NCBI GenBank assembly: GCA_910580235.1 | Contig: CAJTVU010000011.1 | Location: 1 to 56,007, forward strand | Direction: 5' to 3' | From: an uncultured Dorea sp. | GTDB lineage: Bacteria > Bacillota > Clostridia > Lachnospirales > Lachnospiraceae | Length of the DNA: 56,007 nt | Shown: positions 33,111-41,392 of the stretch, piece after piece | Position numbering within the stretch: position 1 is the first letter of the stretch | Layout: each line of letters opens with the position of its first letter | Position numbers and translations under genes: made by a program | The notes under the pieces: generated by a model | Databases searched by the model: none | What the model was told of the DNA's origin: nothing | What the model saw: the letters and a program-made list of their open reading frames with translations, nothing else

Positions 33111-33472
33111 TATCCCTCCCGTATAAAATTTACAGGGGTCTCAAATCTGTGCCCGCACTCCGGGCAGACGCACTGCATAGCCGGGATCTCCACGTCATTG
33201 ATCCGCTGGTACATATCCTGCAGATAGGTAAGATCTGCTGTGTAGAGCTGCTCCAGAAGCGGCGTGGAGATAATCTCCACCCCGGCGATCTCCACGATGA
33301 CTTTGGACAGCACCACGATGGCTAAGTAGGCTGGATTGCTTAAGACCCTCGGATCCCGGGCGGCGCTTATCTCGTCTCCCGCCGTAGCAAGGCGCATCTT
33401 CCCACGCTTATGGATCGTTCCATTGGCGTCTACATACCCTTTTGGCAATTCAAATTCATATATCGTCGTCAT
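33110..33472 (-). CDS. Tail assembly (T4 gp14/chaperone-like) protein with a Cys cluster
   Basis: Predicted 120 residues. EFELPKGYVDANGTIHKRGK is the N-terminal mark of the CIS/phage tail assembly family that follows the tube gene. Next come RLATAGDEISAARDPRVLSN and AYLAIVVLSKVIVEI, a helix-rich core. The C-terminus carries CVCPECGHRF, a possible one-site zinc knuckle. It lies three bases after the main tube gene, as in other CIS clusters. Confidence 0.75.
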   Translation of the reverse strand: MTTIYEFELPKGYVDANGTIHKRGKMRLATAGDEISAARDPRVLSNPAYLAIVVLSKVIVEIAGVEIISTPLLEQLYTADLTYLQDMYQRINDVEIPAMQCVCPECGHRFETPVNFIREG

Positions 33473-33475
33473 GTC

Positions 33476-33997
33476 TTATGCACCTGCCCCGCCTTCGGCT
33501 TCTCCAGGCATCTGCAAGGACTCATATACGAGCTGGACGGATTCGATCGCCACAGCGTCTCCTCCTGTAGAGCTAAGCTCCGGCGCAGTGTACTGCTGTA
33601 CCCACGCATTCTTCAGCACCCAGACCGCTCCGCCCTGCCCTACAGACTCACTGACCTGAGTCACGCCTGTCTCCGAAATATCTACCAGCTGGATCTTTAC
33701 GTCCGCCATAGGGACCGCTCCCCTGGTAGCTGAGATACAGTCCCTGATCCACTGCGAGAAACCACTGTTTAATGTGTACCCCATCTTAAGCGTCACATTC
33801 CCGTATTTTACAAGCCCTGGTATTTTAATAGGCGCAAGGCTGTTGGAATTTCCCTGACGAAACTCGATCATATCTACGGTCGCCTCGATCCCGCTCACCT
33901 CCGTAAAGGCCGCGGCCGCGTTCTTTCCTGTTACTTCCACGATGAAATTCATCCTGGTAAGCGGCCGCAGCAATGTGCTTCCACTTCCTTCTGGCAT
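33476..33997 (-). CDS. Main gp19-like inner tube protein
   Basis: Predicted 173 residues. The family pattern is clear: RMNFIVEVTGKNAAAAFTEV, SGIEATVDMIEFRQGNS, LVKYGNVTLKMGY and the terminal strand VWVLKNAWVQQYTAPELSS with VAIESVQLVYE. Stacked hexamers form the inner tube through which cargo is carried. AAGGAGGAGAGAAG precedes the start. It is directly after the sheath gene, the normal order for contractile tails. Confidence 0.92.
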   Translation of the reverse strand: MPEGSGSTLLRPLTRMNFIVEVTGKNAAAAFTEVSGIEATVDMIEFRQGNSNSLAPIKIPGLVKYGNVTLKMGYTLNSGFSQWIRDCISATRGAVPMADVKIQLVDISETGVTQVSESVGQGGAVWVLKNAWVQQYTAPELSSTGGDAVAIESVQLVYESLQMPGEAEGGAGA

Positions 33998-34028
33998 AAT
34001 CTTCTCTCCTCCTTATCCTGCTTAAAAG

Positions 34029-35711
34029 TTATTCCGCCCCCGCCGTGTGCTGTGTCACGCGAAAAATGACGAATTCTGCCGGGCGCGACGGGGCGATCCC
34101 GATGTTACAGATAAGCCTTCCCGCCCGGATGTCGTCCTGCGTCATCGTAGACGGGCCAATATCCACGAAGTAGCTCTCCTGGGGGCTTGCTCCCGCCAGC
34201 ATTCCCGCGCGCCATACGTCGTTTAAGAATCCCGATATCGTAAGCCGCACCCTGCTCCAAAGAGACGCGTCGTTCGGCTCGAACACGACCCAGCTCGTAT
34301 TCACCCTTATGCTCTCCTCTATATAGATGAAGAGCCTTCTTACGTTCACATAGCGGAACGCTGCGTTGCTGCTGGCCGTCCTGGCCCCCCAGATGCGGAT
34401 CCCATTCCCCGGGATATTACGGATCAGGTTCACGCCCGCCGGGTTTAAAACGTCCTGTTCCGCCCTTGTGTAGCTTACGGACAGCCCGGTGCAGGAAAGC
34501 GTCTCATTCGCCGGAGCCTTGTGCACCCCCTTCGCCACGTCCGTCCTTGCATAGACGCCCATGACCGCGCCTGACGGCGGGAAATAAGCGGGCTTCTTTA
34601 TGCTCCTGTCGAACTGCTGCACCCACGGATGGTACATGGCCGCATAAGTACTGTCGAACATTTCCCGGTATTCTAAGAGCTCTTTTATATTAGACATATC
34701 TCCTGGCATATCCAGCACCGCGAAGCGGCTTGCAGTATTCTCGCAGTGGGCGATCAGAGACGCAGCCACCTCCGGCATAGTGATGCCTGGGACCGCCATA
34801 ATGCTGATGCTGTGGTTTTCAAGGAATGACTGGATCCCGGTACGCTTCCCAGGCCCTCCGTCTTCTCCTATGAACGTCCCTGCTCCTACCCGCTCTATAC
34901 TGCCGTCCGTGCCGCCGGAAAGAGCGATGATCCCTTCTGCGCCCCCCGTAATCTGTTCTGCCGGGCTGGCAATGCCCAAGGCCGGCGACACAGAGATCTT
35001 TACAAGCTCGCTTCCCTGCATCCTCGTCGCTACATAGTCTTTTGAAGACGGGTCAAGGCTCAGGCCATCGTATATCTCCATCTCATCGCCGCACCGTACC
35101 GTAATGTCAAGCTCTACAATGAACAGCACTTTCTCCGGCACTAAGGAGGCGTCCGTCATATCCTCTTCAAATTCCTCTTCAAAGGTCGCTTCGCTCTCAA
35201 ACACAGACGCGATCCGGTTGTAATGATCGCCTGCCCTCACAATATTCCCCGCCTCAAATCCATTGGCCGCTTTTACAACATATGTCTTTTCCCCTTTCTT
35301 CTCCAGGAGCTGTAATTTCCTCCTCAGCGCAGTTCTTACTTCCAGCCTGATCTTATTGCCCCAGCCGCCTTCATTGGCCGCTTCCACTTGCAGCGCCCCA
35401 GCCGCCCCGGACGCCTTCTTTGCATCGTCGGGAATGACGCGGGACACATAGCACCTTGTGCCTCCATTCTGAAAGAACTGTTCTACAGCATAAGGGAGAT
35501 AGCGGTACTCGCCATGGGTAAATCCACTTAAGCTCCCTCCATATTTCCTCCCGAACTCGGCCACGTTCGTCACAAGGCACGGAGCTCCTGTGACCGCCCC
35601 TTTCTGTGCAAGCCCGACAAATCCTGCGGCGCTTGTCCCTACTCCTTCCATTGCCCTTGGAGAATTGTCGTATTCTTCGACATAGACTCCGGGTGATAAA
35701 TACTCTGCCAT
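34029..35711 (-). CDS. Contractile tail sheath protein
   Basis: Predicted 560 residues from ATG 35711 (AGGAAAGGAGAAAAGG upstream), opening MAEYLSPGVYVEEYDNSPRA, the hallmark start of phage and CIS sheaths. Other family marks are GTSAAGFVGLAQKGA, PSGAVMGVYARTDVAKGVHK, GVNLIRNIPGNGIRIWGART, RYVNVRRLFIYIEESI and the C-terminal FRVTQHTAGAE. Only one sheath gene is present, unlike Afp and PVC, which carry several. It is separated by 17 bases from the PAAR-like gene upstream and 31 from the tube gene downstream. Confidence 0.96.
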   Translation of the reverse strand: MAEYLSPGVYVEEYDNSPRAMEGVGTSAAGFVGLAQKGAVTGAPCLVTNVAEFGRKYGGSLSGFTHGEYRYLPYAVEQFFQNGGTRCYVSRVIPDDAKKASGAAGALQVEAANEGGWGNKIRLEVRTALRRKLQLLEKKGEKTYVVKAANGFEAGNIVRAGDHYNRIASVFESEATFEEEFEEDMTDASLVPEKVLFIVELDITVRCGDEMEIYDGLSLDPSSKDYVATRMQGSELVKISVSPALGIASPAEQITGGAEGIIALSGGTDGSIERVGAGTFIGEDGGPGKRTGIQSFLENHSISIMAVPGITMPEVAASLIAHCENTASRFAVLDMPGDMSNIKELLEYREMFDSTYAAMYHPWVQQFDRSIKKPAYFPPSGAVMGVYARTDVAKGVHKAPANETLSCTGLSVSYTRAEQDVLNPAGVNLIRNIPGNGIRIWGARTASSNAAFRYVNVRRLFIYIEESIRVNTSWVVFEPNDASLWSRVRLTISGFLNDVWRAGMLAGASPQESYFVDIGPSTMTQDDIRAGRLICNIGIAPSRPAEFVIFRVTQHTAGAE

Positions 35712-35728
35712 TCCTTTTCTCCTTTCCT

Positions 35729-36118
35729 CTATCCAATCACTGTCATCTGCCCCGGCGAAGCGATCTGTACGATCCCCGCGCCGACGCCGCACAAGATCTT
35801 TGCGTCGTTCCCAAGGCAGGGAATGCCTCCCGCCGTCACTTTCGCGTTCCCGGGCGTCCATGTGCCTGCCGGGGCGAACATGCAAGGCTGGGGCGTCAGC
35901 ACTCCAAGAGCCGCCGCAGTAGCCGACGCCACCTGTGGGTTCGCAAGGGACTTACACATTCCAAAGGAAGAGATGTTCGCGTTCGGCGCTATATCCTGTA
36001 TCGTCGCCACAGGCTTCCCTTCTGCCAGGCATTTGGCCTGGGACGTCACATGAAGCGTTCCAGAAAGCGTCCCAAAAGGGCATATAAGCCCCGCTCCAGC
36101 CACTACGAATATCCCCAT
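35729..36118 (-). CDS. PAAR-like (DUF4280) spike-tip protein
   Basis: Predicted 129 residues starting MGIFVVAGAGLICPFGTLSG at 36118, one base past the previous stop, with AGGACGG upstream. Conserved Cys-Pro and Gly motifs (GLICPFG, FGMCKSLANP, PCMFAPAGTWTPG, GIPCLGNDAKILCGVGAGIV) are typical of the DUF4280 PAAR-like family, which caps the spike and can load effectors. It sits upstream of the sheath rather than with the spike genes, away from gpD/gpV. Confidence 0.88.
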   Translation of the reverse strand: MGIFVVAGAGLICPFGTLSGTLHVTSQAKCLAEGKPVATIQDIAPNANISSFGMCKSLANPQVASATAAALGVLTPQPCMFAPAGTWTPGNAKVTAGGIPCLGNDAKILCGVGAGIVQIASPGQMTVIG

Positions 36119-36119
36119 C

Positions 36120-38360
36120 TTAACCGTCCTCCTTGGCATCCCCGGACACAAGCATACAATATCCTGTCCCCGGTATCTCCACAATGTCGCATCCAAACTG
36201 TTCTTTCATATAATCTGCAGAGACGTATGCCGCGGAATGAAACATTACGACTTCCTCCAGCTCGTAATATCCCTCTCTTGATGCCAAGATCGCCTGTTTC
36301 CTGTTATCGTTCCATATATAGCGAAGGCCCGTATATCTCGCCGCTGCGTCCACAGGGACATATCCCGCTCCGGCTCCGCTCCCGGCTTCCCGGAACACGT
36401 TCCCCTCTCTGCTCTCCGCCAGCTCTTCCGCCTTTGCCCTCAGCAAGCTCAAAGTGTCCGGCGAGGCTCCCGCTCCGGCGTCAATAGCCGCCTCAAGGAG
36501 CGCCTGCGCCGCCTCTTCCCCCTCTTTTCCGCCCAGAAGCGCGCCCAGCTCCTCTGCTTCGGTGGCCTGGCCGGACAGGGGGATATGATTTGCGAGGATA
36601 TCCTCTGTCTGCTCCATAAGCGCCGTATAGTGGGAATCATCTTCCAGATACGAAGCCAACGCCATCGCTTCATAGATTTCTTTCAGTGCGTCGCCGCAAA
36701 GCTTCGGATTGCCCTCGCACAGCGCTTCAAGGCTGCTTAAAAAGCTGCCGATATCCTCCCCTCCGGCCGCGATCTCTGCGAGAGCCTCAGACCGCGCTTC
36801 CTGTATAGCCTTTACTTGGCTCCCCTCAGAAAGCCTGGCGCCAAGAGCCTGTATCTCTATCTCCAGGCGAGCCTTCTCTGTCTGTGCCTCATCGCTCTCA
36901 TCCCCTGCGAGAGCCGCCTTTCTTTCTTCTAACATGCTTATCTCATTGGCGGCCGCCTGCTCGGCGTCCTGTATCGCGCTGTCCGTATCGCTTAATCTTA
37001 AATTGATCTCGCCCACTTTCTCAAGCTGCTCCTGATCCAAAGCCTTCTTCTTCTCCTGGAGGAGCAGCTCTTTCTCTCCATACAGCTCTTTTATCTTTGA
37101 GCTCTTATTCCCCGCAAGAGCCGCCGCCTGTTCTGTCACCCATTTTAAAAGGCTCTCATCTAACGGCTCCCCTGCAAGCTCATCTAAAAAACCCTCTGCC
37201 TCCTCCAGCGCAAGCCTTTTTAGCTTTTCTGCCAGAAGGAGCTTGTACTCTCCCAGCGCACTCTGCTTTCCAGTCTCCTGGAAGGCCGCCTTCCCTTCCG
37301 GGATCAGCGTCTCATTTAAGAGAGAGAGCTCATCCGGGATCAGCCTGGCTTTCCCTTCCGCGATATTCCGGACAGAGCGGTAACGCAGGATCCCCGCCCT
37401 TCCTCCTTCCTTATCTTTACTTTCCAAAGCCTCCGAAAGCATGGTGACGATCTCATATTCTGCTTTGGCGAGTATCGTCTCGCCTTCACTTAGCATACGT
37501 GCCTCACATGCATTTCTTGCGGCTTCCACTTCCGCCTTACTGCTTCCCGCAGCCTCCTGGAGCTCCGTCTGCCCCGGCGCTTCCTCCCCAAGATCTTCTA
37601 AAAGCGTCTCAAGCCTTCCTGCCAGGCTTTCATACACAATATACCTGCGCCTTGCGTCCAGACTGTCCGCCACTGCGATGATGGCGTCCGTCTCTTCTTT
37701 TTCGGCTCCTTCTCTCCTCCGTTCTACATAATACTCGTACACGGCGTCCAGCTGCCTGTCCAGACGCTCTGTCTCCCCTGTCTTTAGATCCAGCCCGAAG
37801 AATCCTTCCAGAAGTCTTCCGGCGTCTCCTCCTCCATTAAGCGTATAGCGGTCCCGAAGCTCCGAAAGCTCTTGTATATCCAGAAGGACATAGGGAGACG
37901 TAATCTCAAAGATATTGACCGGCTCATTGTCCTTTAATCTGTATGTAATCCCATCTGCACGGGTATGGTGGGTCAGGAACAGCGCTTCTATCTCTCCGCC
38001 TGGGACCGGCGTCCCCTCTTCTGTAATATCCGACAGGCTCCCGGCTCCGCTTATCTCAAACCAGCTTCCATCTCCCAGCTCCGATTTATAGTAGACGTTT
38101 CCCTGTCCCGAATCTGCCGCCGACTGGCAGGCAGCCTGATACAGGGGCTCTGTCATGCTGTCAAGCCAGATAAGATGGGTCCCAATCAGCAAAGTCGTGT
38201 CGGGTATCTCGGCTGCGCCTATATGTACCGCCTCATCTTCATTGAACATCGCATTGGCCGTATAAGCCTGCGCCGCCGATACGATGATGGACAGCAACAC
38301 GGCGGCGGCCAGGATCCTATATCTTAACTTCCATCGTATCTTCCCTAAGCTCCCCTTCAT
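36120..38360 (-). CDS. Exported coiled-coil protein of the injection-system locus
   Basis: Predicted 746 residues from ATG 38360 (GGAGGG seven bases upstream). A basic start and hydrophobic stretch (about residues 14-34, ending AQAYTANA) form a signal peptide or anchor. Residues about 35-180 are a compact domain (DTTLLIGTHLIWLDSMTEPL). Residues about 190-600 are almost entirely charged, Ala/Glu/Leu-rich helix, suggesting long coiled coils. The C-terminal 80 residues (GYVPVDAAARYTGLRYIWND) look like a copper-amine-oxidase-N-type stalk domain. No family covers the whole. It lies where a tape-measure gene would be expected, but it is apparently exported, so a cell-surface or trans-envelope scaffold is more likely. 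Confidence 0.65.
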   Translation of the reverse strand: MKGSLGKIRWKLRYRILAAAVLLSIIVSAAQAYTANAMFNEDEAVHIGAAEIPDTTLLIGTHLIWLDSMTEPLYQAACQSAADSGQGNVYYKSELGDGSWFEISGAGSLSDITEEGTPVPGGEIEALFLTHHTRADGITYRLKDNEPVNIFEITSPYVLLDIQELSELRDRYTLNGGGDAGRLLEGFFGLDLKTGETERLDRQLDAVYEYYVERRREGAEKEETDAIIAVADSLDARRRYIVYESLAGRLETLLEDLGEEAPGQTELQEAAGSSKAEVEAARNACEARMLSEGETILAKAEYEIVTMLSEALESKDKEGGRAGILRYRSVRNIAEGKARLIPDELSLLNETLIPEGKAAFQETGKQSALGEYKLLLAEKLKRLALEEAEGFLDELAGEPLDESLLKWVTEQAAALAGNKSSKIKELYGEKELLLQEKKKALDQEQLEKVGEINLRLSDTDSAIQDAEQAAANEISMLEERKAALAGDESDEAQTEKARLEIEIQALGARLSEGSQVKAIQEARSEALAEIAAGGEDIGSFLSSLEALCEGNPKLCGDALKEIYEAMALASYLEDDSHYTALMEQTEDILANHIPLSGQATEAEELGALLGGKEGEEAAQALLEAAIDAGAGASPDTLSLLRAKAEELAESREGNVFREAGSGAGAGYVPVDAAARYTGLRYIWNDNRKQAILASREGYYELEEVVMFHSAAYVSADYMKEQFGCDIVEIPGTGYCMLVSGDAKEDG

Positions 38361-40425
38361 ATAACAGCCCTCCTCCCGCATCGAAGAATCGCACCCGCAG
38401 CCCGTCCACAGAGGAAGAAAGAAAATCCAGGTACACGAACGGCTCCTCTATTCTTTTCCTCTCTTTGCCCAGCATCTCATGCCCGTTCTTATCGATCATC
38501 TGGTAGTAGGCGATCGGCTCGCCTGTAATCTTTTCAAATGTGACGGATATACGGACGTCCTCCGTCTCTTCTATCTGGAAATACGCCACCGTGCGCTCTC
38601 CCGCCGCTGGTGCAGCCTCCTCGCCTCTGCCCAGCTTCAAGGTCCCTTCCGGCTCCATGGGATCGACCTCACACTCGGCCAGCAGGGCGTCCCCGTTATA
38701 GAGGCGCACTGCCGCTCGCTCTACATTATCTTTCGCGAAGGTAAGATGACGGATCTCCTCACCTGCTCCCTTCCGGCCTCCAATCTGCGTCCCGTCGATC
38801 CACAGCTCATAGTGGGAGGCAGAGAGAGCATAGCCCTCCGGTATCTGTACGCCGAATACGAACATCTGCTCCTCAATCTCAGAGCGGATGTAGTACGTCG
38901 GCTCTGTCCTCTCTCCCAGGACCCTATAGCCCTCCCCTCCTTCTGCCGCCTTGAGGCTAATGCTCCCTTCCTCCATATATCTCTTCATTCCGCCGCAAGT
39001 CAAACGGTTGAAGGAATTGAGCTGCGTACTGTACGCCCCCAGCGCTTCCAGAAGATCAAGGCTCGCCTCTTCGTAGGACTCCTGTATTATCTTCAGCTCC
39101 TCAAAGGGGAGCTCCCCCGCTTCGTTCTGCCGGACGTACTTTTCTATTTCTTTCTCCTGCGCCTCTACCGAAGCCTTTAAAGAGCCATACGCGTTCTGCG
39201 CCGTGATCAGCGCCTCGAACTGCTCGCCTACGGACGCTTCCAGCTCATGTCTCAGGCTTGCCTGCTCTGCTCTTTTGTCCTGGTATTCAAGCGCCGCGCT
39301 GTAGAGCGCATACGGCTCGTCCTCGATATAGCGCACACCGTCCAGGCTGCCCTTAAACCATTCTTTTGGGATCCGGATAAAAAGGATCTTTATAGCTCCC
39401 GTCCACGGGTCTTCTATCTTCTTAAGAAATGCGTCGTAGCTTGCCTTGAATGAGTCCCCGTCAATCTCCTCCCCCGCTTTCGCCTGGCGGACATAAGGCT
39501 CGATCCCCGCCATCTTCCCTCCGTACTTTGATTTCATAAAAGATGTGCTTAAGTCCAGAGATACAAGAGCCGCGCCTGTATCGAGCCCCGCCTCATAATA
39601 CCCCTGATCATGTTCCAGTGTATAAGCCGTCAGGCTCTCCAGCATATCCCTCTCCAATCTCCCGGTCACAAAAGGATCCGCAAAGCGATGCCCGGTAGTA
39701 ATATCCACTCCTGTCAGCTCCGAGATCTCCTCCTTCGCCGTCTCCAGCCCTCTAAGCACAAGGCTCTGGTCGCTTTCCAGCCTGGCAAGGGACTGCTCCA
39801 CAGAAGCAATATCCGCTTCGTTTGCTTCGCCTGTCTTTTGCTTCACCTGGCTTCTCGCAAGAAATATCCTTGCCCTCTCTATCCTCTCTTCGTTAAAATC
39901 TGCCTTCTCCTGTAGCACATAGGCTTCCGTGTACAGATTACGGATCTCTTCTTCTGCCGCATACTGCGTGTCTGTCAGCTGATGGCGCAGCGCGTCCGTT
40001 TCCGTCTGGATCTGGAACGGCTTATACTGCCACTCATGCTCCTGCGCCATATCCGGCCTCTCCGGGAATTTGAAGCTAAGAAGCGGCGTCCACCTGAATG
40101 TCGCCATATTTTTCTTCTTAAGCCTTACGGCCTCTACGGCTTCCGTATATTTCACTTCATTCAGCGCGATCTTATTCTTTATCTTCTTGTACTCTGCATT
40201 CGATGCAAGAGCCAGGCTTACCGCCTCCTCAATATGGAGCGTCCTCTCTGCCGCTCTTACCTCTCCTCCCGGGATCGGCAGGGGGGAGACGGCTACGCTC
40301 AGAGCCAGCGCGAAAGCCGCCGTCCTCCTACGAGATATAGTAAAAATAGAACCTTCCTTCCGGCTCTTCGTAGAAGAACGTATACTGCATCCCGCTTTTC
40401 TCATAAGTGCGGATATAGATTTCAT
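38317..40425 (-). CDS. TolC-like coiled-coil exported protein
   Basis: Predicted about 702 residues. The start is uncertain: ATG 40425 has GAGGAAG just upstream, while all candidate starts lie inside the preceding gene. After a basic stretch a hydrophobic signal (TAAFALALSVAVSPLPIPGG) ends near VRAAE. Then LHIEEAVSLALASNAEYKKI is the classic opening of the outer membrane efflux (TolC) family, followed by long alternating helices and a second repeat-like helical pair (HELEASVGEQFEALITAQNA). The last about 200 residues are beta-rich and not TolC-like. A TolC barrel makes no sense in a monoderm, so the helical tunnel may be reused in a wall-spanning structure. Next to the 746-residue exported protein and MORN protein. 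Confidence 0.65.
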   Translation of the reverse strand: MKSISALMRKAGCSIRSSTKSRKEGSIFTISRRRTAAFALALSVAVSPLPIPGGEVRAAERTLHIEEAVSLALASNAEYKKIKNKIALNEVKYTEAVEAVRLKKKNMATFRWTPLLSFKFPERPDMAQEHEWQYKPFQIQTETDALRHQLTDTQYAAEEEIRNLYTEAYVLQEKADFNEERIERARIFLARSQVKQKTGEANEADIASVEQSLARLESDQSLVLRGLETAKEEISELTGVDITTGHRFADPFVTGRLERDMLESLTAYTLEHDQGYYEAGLDTGAALVSLDLSTSFMKSKYGGKMAGIEPYVRQAKAGEEIDGDSFKASYDAFLKKIEDPWTGAIKILFIRIPKEWFKGSLDGVRYIEDEPYALYSAALEYQDKRAEQASLRHELEASVGEQFEALITAQNAYGSLKASVEAQEKEIEKYVRQNEAGELPFEELKIIQESYEEASLDLLEALGAYSTQLNSFNRLTCGGMKRYMEEGSISLKAAEGGEGYRVLGERTEPTYYIRSEIEEQMFVFGVQIPEGYALSASHYELWIDGTQIGGRKGAGEEIRHLTFAKDNVERAAVRLYNGDALLAECEVDPMEPEGTLKLGRGEEAAPAAGERTVAYFQIEETEDVRISVTFEKITGEPIAYYQMIDKNGHEMLGKERKRIEEPFVYLDFLSSSVDGLRVRFFDAGGGLLYEGELREDTMEVKI

Positions 40426-41350
40426 AATCTTCCTCATAATCAGTAATCTCAAATACATCTTCAAGCCTTTCTACAAGCTCTGCTTCCTGCATGTCCTGGA
40501 ATATCTCTTCTCCCGTACTCTGCCTAAGGCAGAATATGGACGCCGCCTCCCCTGCTGCCAGATATGTGCTTCCTTCGTAGCACAGATTGTCAAAATGCTC
40601 TTCCAGCTGTTCCGGCGCCTCCAGCCTCTCCTCCCCTGACGGGAGATCGGACCGAAGCACATAAACGCCTGTGCTCACCCAGCCTCCATTGAGCGTCTCG
40701 CTCCCGTCCTCTGCATGATAGGCGGCTCCAATGTCTTCCATAAAGACGAACATCTCTCCCGGCTGCTCATAGACCGTCCGATCCCCCTGGTACATCTGCG
40801 AGAGCTCCTCCGTCTTCTTCCCGACCAGCTCCTCATACAGAGGCGCATCGAATTGGAAGCGCCCTGCAAAGACCTCGCTTCCTCTCTCGTTGTAGAGGAT
40901 CCCTTCTCCACTTCGCATCCCGTTCTCAAAAGCGCCCTCATACTGCCTGCTTCCATTTTGCCAATATTGCGTCCCCTGTCCTTCGTAGCGGTTGTTGTCA
41001 AACTCTCCCTGGTATACTTTCCTTCCCTCTCTGTTATAGAGAGACCCGGCTCCTTTTGCGATGCCTTTCTCCACATCGCCTACATAAGCCGTGTAGCCAG
41101 ATCTCGCCCTTATCTCTGCCTTGCCCTTATAGAATCTCAGCCCGGCTGAATCGTACCGATAGACAGGATAGCCCTTCATCCTTCCCCGTAATCCTGCCGG
41201 GAGCGTCAGGAGCAGATAAACTGCGCTCAGCCCGAAGAGGAGAAGAAATATCCTATGTACCAGCGGCCTGCTTATCCTCCATCTTAAGAAATGGCAGTAG
41301 TCATCCTCATCTCTCGGGCGCAGGGAGGCCAGCTTCTTTATAGCGCTCAT
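40328..41350 (-). CDS. Membrane-anchored MORN-repeat protein
   Basis: Predicted 340 residues from ATG 41350 (GGAGGGAGAGAGG upstream). One membrane helix near residues 36-56 (FLLLFGLSAVYLLLTLPAGL) is followed by about four MORN-type repeats, for example VYQGEFDNNRYEGQGTQYW, then YEGAFENGMRSGEGILYN and FAGRFQF. The C-terminal about 150 residues are acidic and aromatic without a recognised family. MORN repeats bind lipids or other proteins. It belongs to the envelope-type group that precedes the CIS structural genes. Its 3' end overlaps the TolC-like gene by about 98 bases. Confidence 0.7.
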   Translation of the reverse strand: MSAIKKLASLRPRDEDDYCHFLRWRISRPLVHRIFLLLFGLSAVYLLLTLPAGLRGRMKGYPVYRYDSAGLRFYKGKAEIRARSGYTAYVGDVEKGIAKGAGSLYNREGRKVYQGEFDNNRYEGQGTQYWQNGSRQYEGAFENGMRSGEGILYNERGSEVFAGRFQFDAPLYEELVGKKTEELSQMYQGDRTVYEQPGEMFVFMEDIGAAYHAEDGSETLNGGWVSTGVYVLRSDLPSGEERLEAPEQLEEHFDNLCYEGSTYLAAGEAASIFCLRQSTGEEIFQDMQEAELVERLEDVFEITDYEEDYEIYIRTYEKSGMQYTFFYEEPEGRFYFYYIS

Positions 41351-41392
41351 CCTCTCTCCCTCCTCTGTCTTTCTCTTCCGAAGCGCCCACAT

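Noticed and set aside
35606..36487. 293-residue plus-strand frame opposite the PAAR-like gene
   Set aside because: Spans two well-supported minus-strand genes, is Arg/Pro-rich and lacks a ribosome binding site.
38317..40425. Evidence for a Gram-negative host from the TolC-like protein
   Set aside because: All other genes and promoters are typical of Bacillota, and there are no LPS-transport or outer-membrane assembly genes; the TolC similarity is limited to the helical part.
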